Of a stretch of 64,000 bases of DNA, positions 53,946-64,000 are shown in pieces. The position numbers and the translations under genes are program-made. The notes under the pieces were generated by a model. It did not search any database. It worked only from the letters and a program-made list of their open reading frames with translations, and was not told the DNA's origin. Every line of letters starts with the position of its first letter. Position 1 is the stretch's first letter. The stretch is from REEB76 sp963774895 (GTDB lineage Bacteria > Pseudomonadota > Gammaproteobacteria > Natronospirales > REEB76), in NCBI GenBank assembly GCA_963774895.1, contig CAVZGN010000003.1, positions 62,001 to 126,000 of the forward strand. Direction: 5' to 3'.

Positions 53946-54335
53946 TCATGCCGCATCAAGCGCACTGATCATGACGTAATACCCGTCTGGATCCCGGAGT
54001 GCAATCTCCATGGTTCTTGTATTCGGATTCAGGTGCGGCTCCTCTTCAAGCCGGGGGACGAGCTTGCGGGCTCTTGGCAATGCCAGGTCGAAATCGTCCA
54101 CGCGGAAAAACAACAGCAGGCCGTTGCCTGGTGTTGCGAGATCAGGACTCGTCAAGGACGGATGCTCATGGGCACCCCACTGGTGCAGGCAGAGCAGGAC
54201 CGTGCCATCCGAGTCGCAGATTTGTCCGAAGTAGTCATGCGCGGGATTCGTTTCCGGCTGGCCAAACAGTGATTGGTACCATTTGAAGCTGCGAGCGACA
54301 TCAGATACCCCGATAATTGTCCACGTACGCTTCAT
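53946..54335 (-). CDS. VOC-superfamily (glyoxalase-like) protein
   Basis: 129 residues: IIGVSDVARSFKWYQSLFGQ, VLLCLHQWGAHEHPSL, LLLFFRVDDFDLALPRAR and IALRDPDGYYVMISAL. It is closest to glyoxalase/bleomycin-resistance proteins rather than to the two DWY-type VOC proteins in the block. Substrate unknown. Confidence 0.85.
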   Translation of the reverse strand: MKRTWTIIGVSDVARSFKWYQSLFGQPETNPAHDYFGQICDSDGTVLLCLHQWGAHEHPSLTSPDLATPGNGLLLFFRVDDFDLALPRARKLVPRLEEEPHLNPNTRTMEIALRDPDGYYVMISALDAA

Positions 54336-54556
54336 TGGAGTTCTCCTGCTGCCATACGTTGCAATAGCCGGGGCTCCTGGCTTGCAAAATCCTCGCTCAT
54401 GTCTATTCCTTTAATCACGATAGAAAGCATTTGAATTTCTGGCTATAGCCTACCTTACCCAGATGACGTGTTTATGTCGTGTCCGTGATTCTTGTATGCT
54501 TTGTAGATATATCAAATGTTCAAGTTTGTCTAATTCCATTCACCCGGTGTTACTGT

Positions 54557-54991
54557 TTATGGAAAATGTGCATCCCAAGGAAGCTGAAAATCATTTACAT
54601 GGCGACCAACACTCGCTGGACGAGGGTGATTTGTTGATATTGTTTTTATTAATTTTTCTAGCGTTCGCTCACCAGAAATTTGCCGGTCCCGACTAAACGC
54701 TTGAGAGTCGTTAGGCTCGAAGTCGTTTTTGTCATTTTGAATATGAACCCGATTCCGCAGTTTACGAAGCTGATCAAGGTCATCATAAATAGCCTCGGAT
54801 GGTGAGCCTAGGAGAGAGTGTTTCTTCGCGCTCGAAATATTTTTCCAATCGTCTTCATTTACTTTGAACCGGAACTCGCAGTTTGCAGCCGGGCACTGCT
54901 TGTCTAGGTAGCCCTTCTCGTCGGCGTGAATCTCAACAGACACAGAGCGACCATCCAGACTGCCGAGTGTCTTGATTAGGTCCTCAAACAT
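54557..54991 (-). CDS. Hypothetical protein, possibly truncated or internally deleted
   Basis: 144 residues from the ATG at 54991. Two parts look unrelated. The N-terminal 45 residues (MFEDLIKTLGSLDGRSVSVE, then a zinc-ribbon-like KQCPAANCEFRFKV) resemble the start of a longer hypothetical protein, with only two of the expected cysteines. The C-terminal part (YDDLDQLRKLRNRVHIQNDK, ERTLEKLIKTIS) looks like a HEPN-type helical domain; its R-N-x-x-H pattern is close to the R-x(4-6)-H RNase motif. The middle may have been lost. Lower GC than its neighbours. Confidence 0.5.
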   Translation of the reverse strand: MFEDLIKTLGSLDGRSVSVEIHADEKGYLDKQCPAANCEFRFKVNEDDWKNISSAKKHSLLGSPSEAIYDDLDQLRKLRNRVHIQNDKNDFEPNDSQAFSRDRQISGERTLEKLIKTISTNHPRPASVGRHVNDFQLPWDAHFP

Positions 54992-55011
54992 TGAGTTCCC
55001 CACTTAGCGCA

Positions 55012-55098
55012 TAACAGGTATTAGATGGATGTCGGAGAGATTCAAAATCACCGACGGCGGTATAAGTGCGGTCTTTGTAGCACCGACAATCCCGGATT
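55012..55098 (+). repeat. Dispersed repeat family 1, copy B
   Basis: Aligns with 47995-48080 in the same orientation, starting TAACAG and ending CCCGGATT. It lies directly upstream of the parC promoter region and downstream of the hypothetical gene start, so the two copies bound the right half of the accessory block. Confidence 0.75.
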
Positions 55099-55121
55099 AC
55101 CAGTGGCCATGTCTGACACCC

Positions 55122-55127
55122 TATAAT
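55122..55127 (+). promoter_or_regulatory. -10 element of the parC promoter
   Basis: Consensus TATAAT 25 bases before the parC start codon. The -35 is poor: TTACCA at 55097-55102 with 19-base spacing is the nearest option, and it overlaps the end of repeat copy B. Confidence 0.5.
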
Positions 55128-55151
55128 GTCGGCATCTAAGTGAGGATTCCC

Positions 55152-57437
<2,286 letters not shown>

Positions 57438-57456
57438 ATCAGATGCCTGAGCTGGA

Positions 57457-59637
57457 TCAGCCGGCGGCATCCTTTGATGGTTTGGCGTCACCCATGACCA
57501 CATCCGGCTCCTGGATGTAATTGCCCTGGATGTACTCCATGCCCAGCTGGTAGAGCACCGCCATAGTCTCGGGTTTCTCAACTTTCTCGGCGACGGTGTG
57601 GACCTTGAGTTCCTTCGAGCGCCCCATGAATTTCTGCACGATCTCGCGCTTGTCCTCTTCAGTGGTGAGCGCGGCCGTCAGGCTGCCGTCTATCTTTATA
57701 TAGTCCACATGCCGGATCAGGCCCAGGGTATGCAGCGGGTTGTGGCCCAGTCCGAAATGTTCGAGCGCGAAACCGCATTGCAGGCGATGCGCGCCTTCGG
57801 CCAGCGTGCGCGTGTCGGTGATGTATTTCTCGGCGGATTTCTCCGCGACCTGGAATACCAGATGCCCGGAGGAAAAGAACACCCCGCCCAGCAGTTTCTC
57901 CAGCCACGGCAACAGGCTCTTGTCGGTCAACGACTGATCCGAGAGCCGCACGAACAGGCGCGCCGGCCGGTTCTGCTGGCTGCGTTCCTCCAGCATCCTG
58001 AGACTGCGTTCCACCACCCAGCGGTCGATGGCCACCATCATGCCGATGCGTTCGGCGGCCGGTATAAAATCCTTCACGGGTATGTCCGTGTCCTGCTCAC
58101 TCCGCAGACGTAACAGGATATCCAGCGCCTCCATGGCATCGCCGGTGAGGCTGGCGATGGACTGGTATGCGAGCGTGAAGCGGTTGGCTTTGAGGGCCGC
58201 GGTCAGCCGTCGTTTCCACTCGACATCGGTGGCCTGTCCATGCGCATCCATGACCGGCGGCACCCAATCCACGACTTTTCCGGTCTCCTGGTTTTTAGCC
58301 TGCTGGTAGGCCTCCTGCACATGCACCAGCGCCTGTTCGGCATCGAGATTGCGCTCATCCAGTTGCACGTAACCGATACTGCAATTGAGGCTGGTGGATT
58401 TGCCGGTAGATTCAAACACTCGCCCGGCGACCATGGTCTGGAATTTTTCCGCCCAGCCGCTGATGTCCTTCATCTTGGGGCGCGCCATGATGATGGTGAA
58501 CACCGTGCCACCAAAGCGCGCCACAATGTCTTCCTTACCGACGCTTGTGCGAATCAAGTCAGCCAGTCCTTTGATGATGCCGTCACTGGCGATGATGCCG
58601 ACTTTTTCGGTCACGCTCGAGAACTTATCCGGCTTTATATAGATGAGGGCGCGCACCGCGTGTGGTTTTTCCTGCTTCAGCTGCTGGCGCAACACTTCGA
58701 TGAAGTGCAGCCGGTTTATGAAGCCGGTCAGCAAATCCAGATTGCGCACGGTGGTGAGTTGCTGCACGCTGGCCGCCAGTTTCTGGCTGAGCAGATCGAT
58801 CTGCGTCTGGGCCTGATTCTGTATATGTATTTCGACTTGTTTGTTCTCACTGTCATCGCGGATGAGGATCTCAAGCGCAGGCTTGCCTTCGATTTCGGTG
58901 CGTGCGATCTCGATGGTGGTATCGAAGGTATGTCCCTTGCTGTGCTTGCCCTTCACCTTGAGGGGTTTGACGGTCTTGCCTTTGCTTGAAATCTTGAGTG
59001 AGTCCTTGATGTCGCCGTGAGAATCGCTGGCGAAAAGTTCGAGCACCGGCAGCGCCTCGATCTCGCCGCTGGAGGCGTAGCCGAACAGTTCCAGGAAAGT
59101 GGGATTGACGCTCAGCACCACGCCATCTTCGATATAGGCGATGGCGTCCTTGGTGTCTTTCATCACCAGGTCGATGCGCTGTTCGTACTCCTTGAGGATC
59201 AGGCCCTTCTGTTCAAGATCCCGCGCCAGTTGCAGGACTTCGAGCTCGCGTGAAACCACCGCCTGCAGATGTTCCGCCGATTCGATCGATACCAGATCCC
59301 GGGCGCCGGTATTGATGATCTCGGCCACCACTACCGGACCGGTGTCGTTGCTGAGCGCGATGATCGGGACATTGGGCAGCGCCATATCGCGCAGGTTGAC
59401 GATGTCCTGGAATGAGGCGTCCACCACGCTCATGGAGCACAGGATCAGATCAGGCCGCTGCTCCTGGATGCTCTTGTTTGCATCATCCAGATTCGCCACC
59501 CACATGGGACGCACCGGATAGCCGGCTTTGCGCAGCACTCCGTTGAGCTGTTCGGCCTCGTTCTGCGAGGCCGTGACGATGAGGATGGGTAGTGCGTTCC
59601 GCGGTGACAAGTCAAACCCTCTCGTGATTCTGTTCAA
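57457..59637 (-). CDS. FimX-like protein: receiver-PAS-degenerate GGDEF-degenerate EAL
   Basis: 726 residues. An N-terminal receiver-like domain (about 1-135), a PAS domain (about 150-270), a GGDEF-fold domain whose signature is RFGGTVF, and a C-terminal EAL-fold domain in which the EAL motif reads ILL (ALDILLRLR) and the DDFG motif reads EHFGLGHNPL. KIDGSL is kept. Loss of both catalytic signatures means it probably neither makes nor breaks c-di-GMP but binds it, as FimX does in type IV pilus control. The C-terminal EYIQGNYIQEP resembles FimX closely. Confidence 0.9.
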   Translation of the reverse strand: MNRITRGFDLSPRNALPILIVTASQNEAEQLNGVLRKAGYPVRPMWVANLDDANKSIQEQRPDLILCSMSVVDASFQDIVNLRDMALPNVPIIALSNDTGPVVVAEIINTGARDLVSIESAEHLQAVVSRELEVLQLARDLEQKGLILKEYEQRIDLVMKDTKDAIAYIEDGVVLSVNPTFLELFGYASSGEIEALPVLELFASDSHGDIKDSLKISSKGKTVKPLKVKGKHSKGHTFDTTIEIARTEIEGKPALEILIRDDSENKQVEIHIQNQAQTQIDLLSQKLAASVQQLTTVRNLDLLTGFINRLHFIEVLRQQLKQEKPHAVRALIYIKPDKFSSVTEKVGIIASDGIIKGLADLIRTSVGKEDIVARFGGTVFTIIMARPKMKDISGWAEKFQTMVAGRVFESTGKSTSLNCSIGYVQLDERNLDAEQALVHVQEAYQQAKNQETGKVVDWVPPVMDAHGQATDVEWKRRLTAALKANRFTLAYQSIASLTGDAMEALDILLRLRSEQDTDIPVKDFIPAAERIGMMVAIDRWVVERSLRMLEERSQQNRPARLFVRLSDQSLTDKSLLPWLEKLLGGVFFSSGHLVFQVAEKSAEKYITDTRTLAEGAHRLQCGFALEHFGLGHNPLHTLGLIRHVDYIKIDGSLTAALTTEEDKREIVQKFMGRSKELKVHTVAEKVEKPETMAVLYQLGMEYIQGNYIQEPDVVMGDAKPSKDAAG

Positions 59638-59695
59638 CCGGTCGAAGTTTAGTGGGTATTGCTTTGGGATGCACGGCCCGGAGCTATATCAGCGA

Positions 59696-60700
59696 TCAGC
59701 CTAGATTTATTTCCGGGACGCTCATCACCGGCAGCTTGCTGGGCGCCCCGGGTACTTCACGTACCAGCCGGGGGACCAGATAACCCGGCAGCCGGGCCTG
59801 TAGCCCCATTATAAGGATACGTGCCCGGGATTCGGAAATCTGGAAATGAGCCGAACCCTGGACCGGATCGAGCATGTTGAGATAGTAGGGAATCACATGG
59901 GCCGCGAACAGCGTCTCGGAAAGCGCCGCGAGTGCATCGACGGAATCATTCACGCCGCGCAATAGCACCGATTGGTTCAGCAGGCTGACATCCGCCATGC
60001 GCAGCCGCGACACGGCCGCGATGACCTCGGCATCCAGTTCGCGGGCATGGTTCACATGCAGCACCACGGCTTTTTGGAGTTTGCAGTCCTTCAGCCATGC
60101 CAGCAAGGCATCATCCACCCGTGAAGGCAACACGATGGGCTGGCGCGTATGGATGCGTAACCGGGTCAGATGCGGTATGCGTTCCAACTCCGCCGCCAGC
60201 TCCGCCAACACCGGGTCGCTGAGCGACAAGGGATCGCCGCCGCTCAAGATCACTTCATGGATGCTGTCATCCGCGCGCAGGTAATCGAGCGCCGCGCGCC
60301 AATCGTGCTGGCGCGCGCTTTCATCGGCATAGGGGAAATGGCGGCGGAAGCAATAGCGGCAGTGCACGCCGCAGGCACCGGTGGTGATGAGCAGGACGCG
60401 GCCATGATATTTATGCAGCACGCCGGGTGCGGCGCGGCTGGCCAGATCGCCTACGGGATCTTCACTGAAACCCGCATGCGGTTCGAGTTCCGCAGCCAGC
60501 GGCAGCACCTGACGCAACAGCGGATCATTGGGGTCACCCTTGCGCATGCGGGCGACGAAGGCTCGCGGCACCCGCAGCTGAAACTGTTTGGCGGCGGCGT
60601 GTGCCCCATCCAGCAGTGCCGGATCCAGCTCCAGTATGCGCAGGAGTTCTGCGGGATCACGTACGGCTTCAGCCAAGTCTGTCTGCCAGCGGGTACTCAT
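59696..60700 (-). CDS. epmB: EF-P (R)-beta-lysine 2,3-aminomutase
   Basis: Radical-SAM enzyme converting L-alpha-lysine to beta-lysine for EF-P modification. 334 residues; the radical-SAM cluster motif C-x3-C-x2-C is in GACGVHCRYCFRRHFPY, followed by EVILSGGDPLSLSD and VPYYLN-type HVIPYYLNMLDPVQG. The C-terminal extension of catabolic lysine aminomutases is absent. Divergent from efp by 109 bases. Confidence 0.95.
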   Translation of the reverse strand: MSTRWQTDLAEAVRDPAELLRILELDPALLDGAHAAAKQFQLRVPRAFVARMRKGDPNDPLLRQVLPLAAELEPHAGFSEDPVGDLASRAAPGVLHKYHGRVLLITTGACGVHCRYCFRRHFPYADESARQHDWRAALDYLRADDSIHEVILSGGDPLSLSDPVLAELAAELERIPHLTRLRIHTRQPIVLPSRVDDALLAWLKDCKLQKAVVLHVNHARELDAEVIAAVSRLRMADVSLLNQSVLLRGVNDSVDALAALSETLFAAHVIPYYLNMLDPVQGSAHFQISESRARILIMGLQARLPGYLVPRLVREVPGAPSKLPVMSVPEINLG

Positions 60701-60809
60701 GGGATATTGGTGCTATCTGATGCTGCCTGCGAAGGGGTGTTAGCGTATCATTACGCGCCCCGCAGGCGGCTTCAGGCCTGCATTTTGTCTCCAACCGGGT
60801 AGCAAACAC

Positions 60810-61379
60810 ATGGCGAGTTACAGCACCAATGAATTCAAAGCCGGCCTCAAGATCATCATCGATGGCGACCCCTACAACATCATCGAGAACGAATTCGTGA
60901 AACCCGGCAAGGGCCAGGCCTTCAACCGCGTCAAGATCCGCAACTTGCGCACCGGCAAGGTTCTGGACCGCAATATGAAATCCGGCGATAGCGTGGAGGC
61001 CGCCGACGTGGTGGAGATGGACGCGCAGTATCTGTATACCGATGGCCAGTTCTGGCATTTCATGAATCCCGAGAATTACGAGCAACTGGCCGCAGATGCC
61101 ACCGCCATGGGCGATACTGCCCAGTGGCTGAAAGGCGAAGAGGCCTGCAAGATCATGCTATGGGACGGCCGCCCGCTGGCGGTGACCGCGCCGATATTCG
61201 CCGTCCTCAAGGTCGTGGAGACCGATCCGGGTCTGCGCGGCGATACCGCCACTGGCGGCACCAAGGCCGCGAAACTCGAGACCGGCGCCACGGTGCGCGT
61301 GCCGCTGTTCATCAATGAAGGCGAGCTCATCAAAGTGGATACGCGCACGGCTACTTACGCCGCGCGCGCCAAGGAGTGA
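60810..61379 (+). CDS. efp: Elongation factor P
   Basis: Relieves ribosome stalling at polyproline. 189 residues in three beta domains. The lysine that receives beta-lysine is Lys34 in VKPGKGQAF, at the same number as in E. coli. With epmA 20 bases downstream and epmB divergent, the beta-lysylation pathway is complete apart from the hydroxylase EpmC. Confidence 0.97.
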   Translation: MASYSTNEFKAGLKIIIDGDPYNIIENEFVKPGKGQAFNRVKIRNLRTGKVLDRNMKSGDSVEAADVVEMDAQYLYTDGQFWHFMNPENYEQLAADATAMGDTAQWLKGEEACKIMLWDGRPLAVTAPIFAVLKVVETDPGLRGDTATGGTKAAKLETGATVRVPLFINEGELIKVDTRTATYAARAKE

Positions 61380-61399
61380 AAGTTTAAGGAGGCCGGGCC

Positions 61400-62365
61400 G
61401 TGAAACGGGATATAAGCTGGCGTCCCACGGCGAGCACCACCAATCTAAGACTGCGGGCCGAGCTGCTGAAGAAACTGCGGGCGTTCTTTGAGGCGCGCGG
61501 AATCCTGGAAGTAGAGACGCCGGCCTTGTCCCATGCCGCCGCGACCGACCGCCATCTCGCCAGTTTCCGCGTACCGCAGCAGGGCAGCAGCGATCTTTAT
61601 CTGCAGACCTCGCCGGAATTTCATATGAAGCGCCTGCTGGCGGCGGGCAGCGGCGATATCTACCAGCTCTCCAAGGTATTCCGCGAAACGGAAGCCGGGC
61701 GCCGGCACAACCCCGAATTTACCCTGCTGGAATGGTACCGGCTGGGATTCGATCACCAGCGTCTGATGCGGGAAGTGGCGGAACTGGTGAATACTTTGCT
61801 GCCGGATTGGCTCGCGGAGCCCGAGTACCTGAGTTACCGGGAAGCTTTCGAACGCTACGCCGGATTCAATCCTTTCAACGGCAACCCGGCGGATTGCCGC
61901 GCCGCCTTGCAGGAGCATGGTATTTCGCCGCCGGCCGCGGAGCTGGATTACGACGGCTGGCTGGATTTCACCGCCGGTACCCTGGTCTACCCGGCCCTAG
62001 GCGAGGGCGGCATCACCTTTATATATGACTATCCCGCGGGCCAGGCGGCGCTGGCGCGCCTCCGTGCCGGCACCCCGCCGGTGGCGGAACGCTTCGAGGC
62101 CTTCATCAACGGCATGGAGCTCGCCAATGGCTTCCACGAACTGACGGATGCCGTGGAACAGCAGCAGCGCTTCGAACAGGATCTGAGATCACGCGCAGCA
62201 CAGGAAATGCCGGCAGTTCCCATGGATGAACAGCTACTGGCTGCGCTTCAATCGGGTCTGCCAACCTGTGCCGGCGTGGCGCTGGGATTTGACCGGCTGG
62301 TGATGCTGGCAGCGGGTGCGGATAGCATCGAAGATGTCATCACGTTTCCGATCGAGCGTGCCTGA
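61400..62365 (+). CDS. epmA: EF-P--lysine ligase (GenX/PoxA)
   Basis: Class II lysyl-tRNA-synthetase paralogue that attaches beta-lysine to EF-P Lys34. 321 residues, lacking the anticodon-binding domain of LysS. Motifs: ILEVETPALSHAAATDRHL, FRETEAGRRHNPEFTLLEWY and the C-terminal GVALGFDRLVML. The start is a GTG with an excellent AAGGAGG seven bases upstream. Confidence 0.96.
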   Translation: MKRDISWRPTASTTNLRLRAELLKKLRAFFEARGILEVETPALSHAAATDRHLASFRVPQQGSSDLYLQTSPEFHMKRLLAAGSGDIYQLSKVFRETEAGRRHNPEFTLLEWYRLGFDHQRLMREVAELVNTLLPDWLAEPEYLSYREAFERYAGFNPFNGNPADCRAALQEHGISPPAAELDYDGWLDFTAGTLVYPALGEGGITFIYDYPAGQAALARLRAGTPPVAERFEAFINGMELANGFHELTDAVEQQQRFEQDLRSRAAQEMPAVPMDEQLLAALQSGLPTCAGVALGFDRLVMLAAGADSIEDVITFPIERA

Positions 62366-62407
62366 CTCCGTGTGCCGATGCTTTGGGATCATCTGGAATC
62401 CCAACTG

Positions 62408-63226
62408 CTAACAGCCAGTCTGCGTTACGTCCTTTGGTTTTGATACGGCCAGCAGGCAGTTGGGTTCCGCCTGCACATAGACATACTCCGCGGCATAGGA
62501 GAGCAGGTTCTGCAGATCGGTCGGATCACCCGTGTAGGTGCGAGCGGCGATGCCGGTACCACGCACCGTGAGTGCGATCTGCTTGCCGTGAATCACTACT
62601 TCACCGTTGATCTCGATTTGGTGGCCAAGCCAGCTGTGCAAGGTGCGCTGGATATCGCCGAGCGAGACATGCACCTGGGGAATCTGCAACTGGATGTTGT
62701 TGGCCCAAGCACCTTGTAACGCGCGTGCACCTGGGGTGCTGCGTGCACTGGCCTGCAGAATATGCAACTGATCGAGAAATTCACTGGCTACTACTGTGCC
62801 ATCGTTACCTTCATCCACGAAGGCTGGCGGTACCTGGAACTGGTTTACCACGACTGAGTGATCGGTGGCGGCTGTATAGATCGCATACACGATAGTCCCC
62901 AGAACAGCCACGGCGACCGCACTCAGCACTGCCTGATAGATCATGCTCAGGCGTTCATGCCGGTGTTGAGCGCGCAGCTGGGCACGTTGGGCTGTCAAAG
63001 TCTGATTATGCAGTGTCAGATTCTCGGCGTGCAGGTCATGCACACCGACTTCGCGCTGGTTGCGTTCGCGCTCGATCTTCAGCAATTCCTGCTGGGCTTT
63101 GGCCAGCGCGATGTGTTCTTCGAGATACTCTGCGGCGCGCGCGTCCATCTTGGGATTCTTGGCGTTCTTTCCCAGTGCCAGGTTCATGGCCAGATTCACA
63201 TCGCTTTTGGAAGTCTTGTTCTTCAT
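62408..63226 (-). CDS. Single-span membrane protein with N-terminal coiled coil
   Basis: 272 residues. The cytoplasmic N-terminus is a charged helix predicted to coil (about residues 30-92; HIALAKAQQELLKIERERNQ). One transmembrane helix follows (AVLSAVAVAVLGTIVYAIY, about 103-121), then a periplasmic domain of about 150 residues with HSWLGHQIEINGEVVIHGKQ and two cysteines near the C-terminus. No family recognised. The start codon directly follows the stop codon of the TPR gene (63227-63229), so the two are translationally coupled. Confidence 0.75.
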   Translation of the reverse strand: MKNKTSKSDVNLAMNLALGKNAKNPKMDARAAEYLEEHIALAKAQQELLKIERERNQREVGVHDLHAENLTLHNQTLTAQRAQLRAQHRHERLSMIYQAVLSAVAVAVLGTIVYAIYTAATDHSVVVNQFQVPPAFVDEGNDGTVVASEFLDQLHILQASARSTPGARALQGAWANNIQLQIPQVHVSLGDIQRTLHSWLGHQIEINGEVVIHGKQIALTVRGTGIAARTYTGDPTDLQNLLSYAAEYVYVQAEPNCLLAVSKPKDVTQTGC

Positions 63227-64000
63227 CTACGATCCCCATGAACTTACATGATGACGCTCAACTGCCTGGCCTAATAGTTTAGCCAATGTGCTCTGCTCGG
63301 TGGCGGTCAGATCCTCGGAGCCCTGAGCCGATTGGAAATAGCTTAGCGCTTCGGCATGGCGTCCGAGTTTATCCAGTGCCTGGCCCCAGTTTAGCTCCAG
63401 CGCGCCCCAGTGGGGTGTGTATTGTGCGGCTTCGGCATATTTCTGGATCGCTTCTTTATACTTGCCCTGCGCGGCCAACGCGTCACCCCAGTATTTGAGC
63501 GGATCACACCAGTGTGGGCCATGCTGATTGGCGGCCTGGAATTTTTCGATGGCGCCCTGATAATCCTGGTGGCGCATCAGCGCCAGTCCCCAGCTTTGAT
63601 ACGCCATAGGTAATGAGGGCGCGAGTGCCACGGCTGCGGTGTAATCCTTTTGCGCTTGTGTCCAGTTGCCGCGACGATCGGCGATGTCAGCCCTGAATCG
63701 GTAGCAATCCACATAGTGGCCGCCTTGCACGATGGCCGAATCCGCCATGGAAGTCCTTCCGGAATATTCCAGTGCCAAGCCTAAAAAGCACTCGGGTTGG
63801 ACATAGAAATTGCCCTGTAGCGTGGGATTCTGGATCAGTAGTGTATTGGTCGTTTGGAAAGCGCTCGTGGCCTGCACATAGTTCTGTTGGTCGAGAGCCA
63901 TCAGGCCCCGCACGAACGCGGCCTCGGCCAGTTCATAGGGATCGCTTCCCGCACCGTGGGAGGTCTGCAAAGTCTGGAGCGCTATCTTGTACGCATGCAT
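63227..64000 (-). CDS. TPR-repeat protein (may extend beyond the right edge)
   Basis: 257 residues in the window. At least four tetratricopeptide-like repeats: NYVQATSAFQTTNTLLIQNP, NWTQAQKDYTAAVALAPSLP, DYQGAIEKFQAANQHGPHWC and KYKEAIQKYAEAAQYTPHWG, with a further partial unit (RHAEALSYFQSAQ). The frame is open to base 64000, and the ATG there may not be the true start, so an N-terminal domain could lie outside. Upstream partner of the coiled-coil membrane protein; a scaffold role for that protein is an inference. Confidence 0.75.
   Translation of the reverse strand: MHAYKIALQTLQTSHGAGSDPYELAEAAFVRGLMALDQQNYVQATSAFQTTNTLLIQNPTLQGNFYVQPECFLGLALEYSGRTSMADSAIVQGGHYVDCYRFRADIADRRGNWTQAQKDYTAAVALAPSLPMAYQSWGLALMRHQDYQGAIEKFQAANQHGPHWCDPLKYWGDALAAQGKYKEAIQKYAEAAQYTPHWGALELNWGQALDKLGRHAEALSYFQSAQGSEDLTATEQSTLAKLLGQAVERHHVSSWGS

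Noticed and set aside
54463..54696. Plus-strand open frame of 77 codons with a hydrophobic stretch
   Set aside because: It overlaps the better-supported minus-strand gene, lacks a ribosome site and has a composition like non-coding DNA.
62383..62404. Inverted repeat TTGGGA...TCCCAA between epmA and the convergent gene
   Set aside because: Only six pairs and no T-tract on either strand; not convincing as a terminator.

Overview
The window is chromosomal DNA from a gammaproteobacterium, probably outside the Enterobacterales. The evidence is a single-chain PurL with a fused glutaminase domain, the nrdR-rib-nusB-thiL-pgpA order, dxs-ispA-xseB, ParE/ParC, EttA, RimK, and the complete EpmB/EF-P/EpmA set. 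A closer placement is not supported by what I can see. Coding density is high. I found no tRNA, rRNA, CRISPR array, prophage or transposase.

Layout. 1-2.6 kb: the 3' two thirds of purL. 2.9-3.9 kb: two small paralogous lipoproteins, each followed by a terminator. 4.0-8.6 kb: hutU, then overlapping pxpA-pxpB-pxpC (5-oxoprolinase) and an NlpC/P60 protein. 8.8-15.0 kb: a DUF4382 lipoprotein, hutI-hutH on the minus strand, and divergent hutF-hutG on the plus strand. Together the hut genes encode the five-step route histidine -> urocanate -> imidazolonepropionate -> formiminoglutamate -> formylglutamate -> glutamate, and PxpABC adds a second route to glutamate. 15.0-21.9 kb: pirin, an exported methyltransferase-like protein, a flavin reductase, ettA, rimK with a RimB-like peptidase, and an HDAC-family deacetylase. 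22.0-29.2 kb: glyA, nrdR, ribD-ribE-ribBA-ribH-nusB-thiL-pgpA. 29.3-34.7 kb: a Ser/Thr kinase fused to a cyclic-nucleotide-binding domain, folE2, and dxs-ispA-xseB. 34.9-37.7 kb: a rubrerythrin / Fe-S oxidoreductase / encapsulated-ferritin-like / DUF3501 cassette behind a clear promoter with operator-like palindromes. 37.8-39.7 kb: parE.

39.7-55.0 kb is different. It is a run of short genes, nearly all on the minus strand: VOC, GFA, SAM methyltransferase, NmrA, DapA-like, DUF167, DUF1203, DHFR-like and small membrane proteins. It contains two dispersed repeat families and two genes broken by what look like replication-slippage indels. I read it as an accessory block lying between parE and parC.

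55.2-64.0 kb: parC, a FimX-like degenerate GGDEF-EAL protein, epmB / efp / epmA, and a coupled pair of a membrane coiled-coil protein and a TPR protein that runs off the right edge.

The best candidates for new biology are the encapsulin-less EncFtn cassette with its regulatory leader (34.7-37.7 kb), the cyclic-nucleotide-binding kinase (29.3 kb), and the repeat-rich accessory block. All functional calls come from reading motifs and recalling families. No database search was run.
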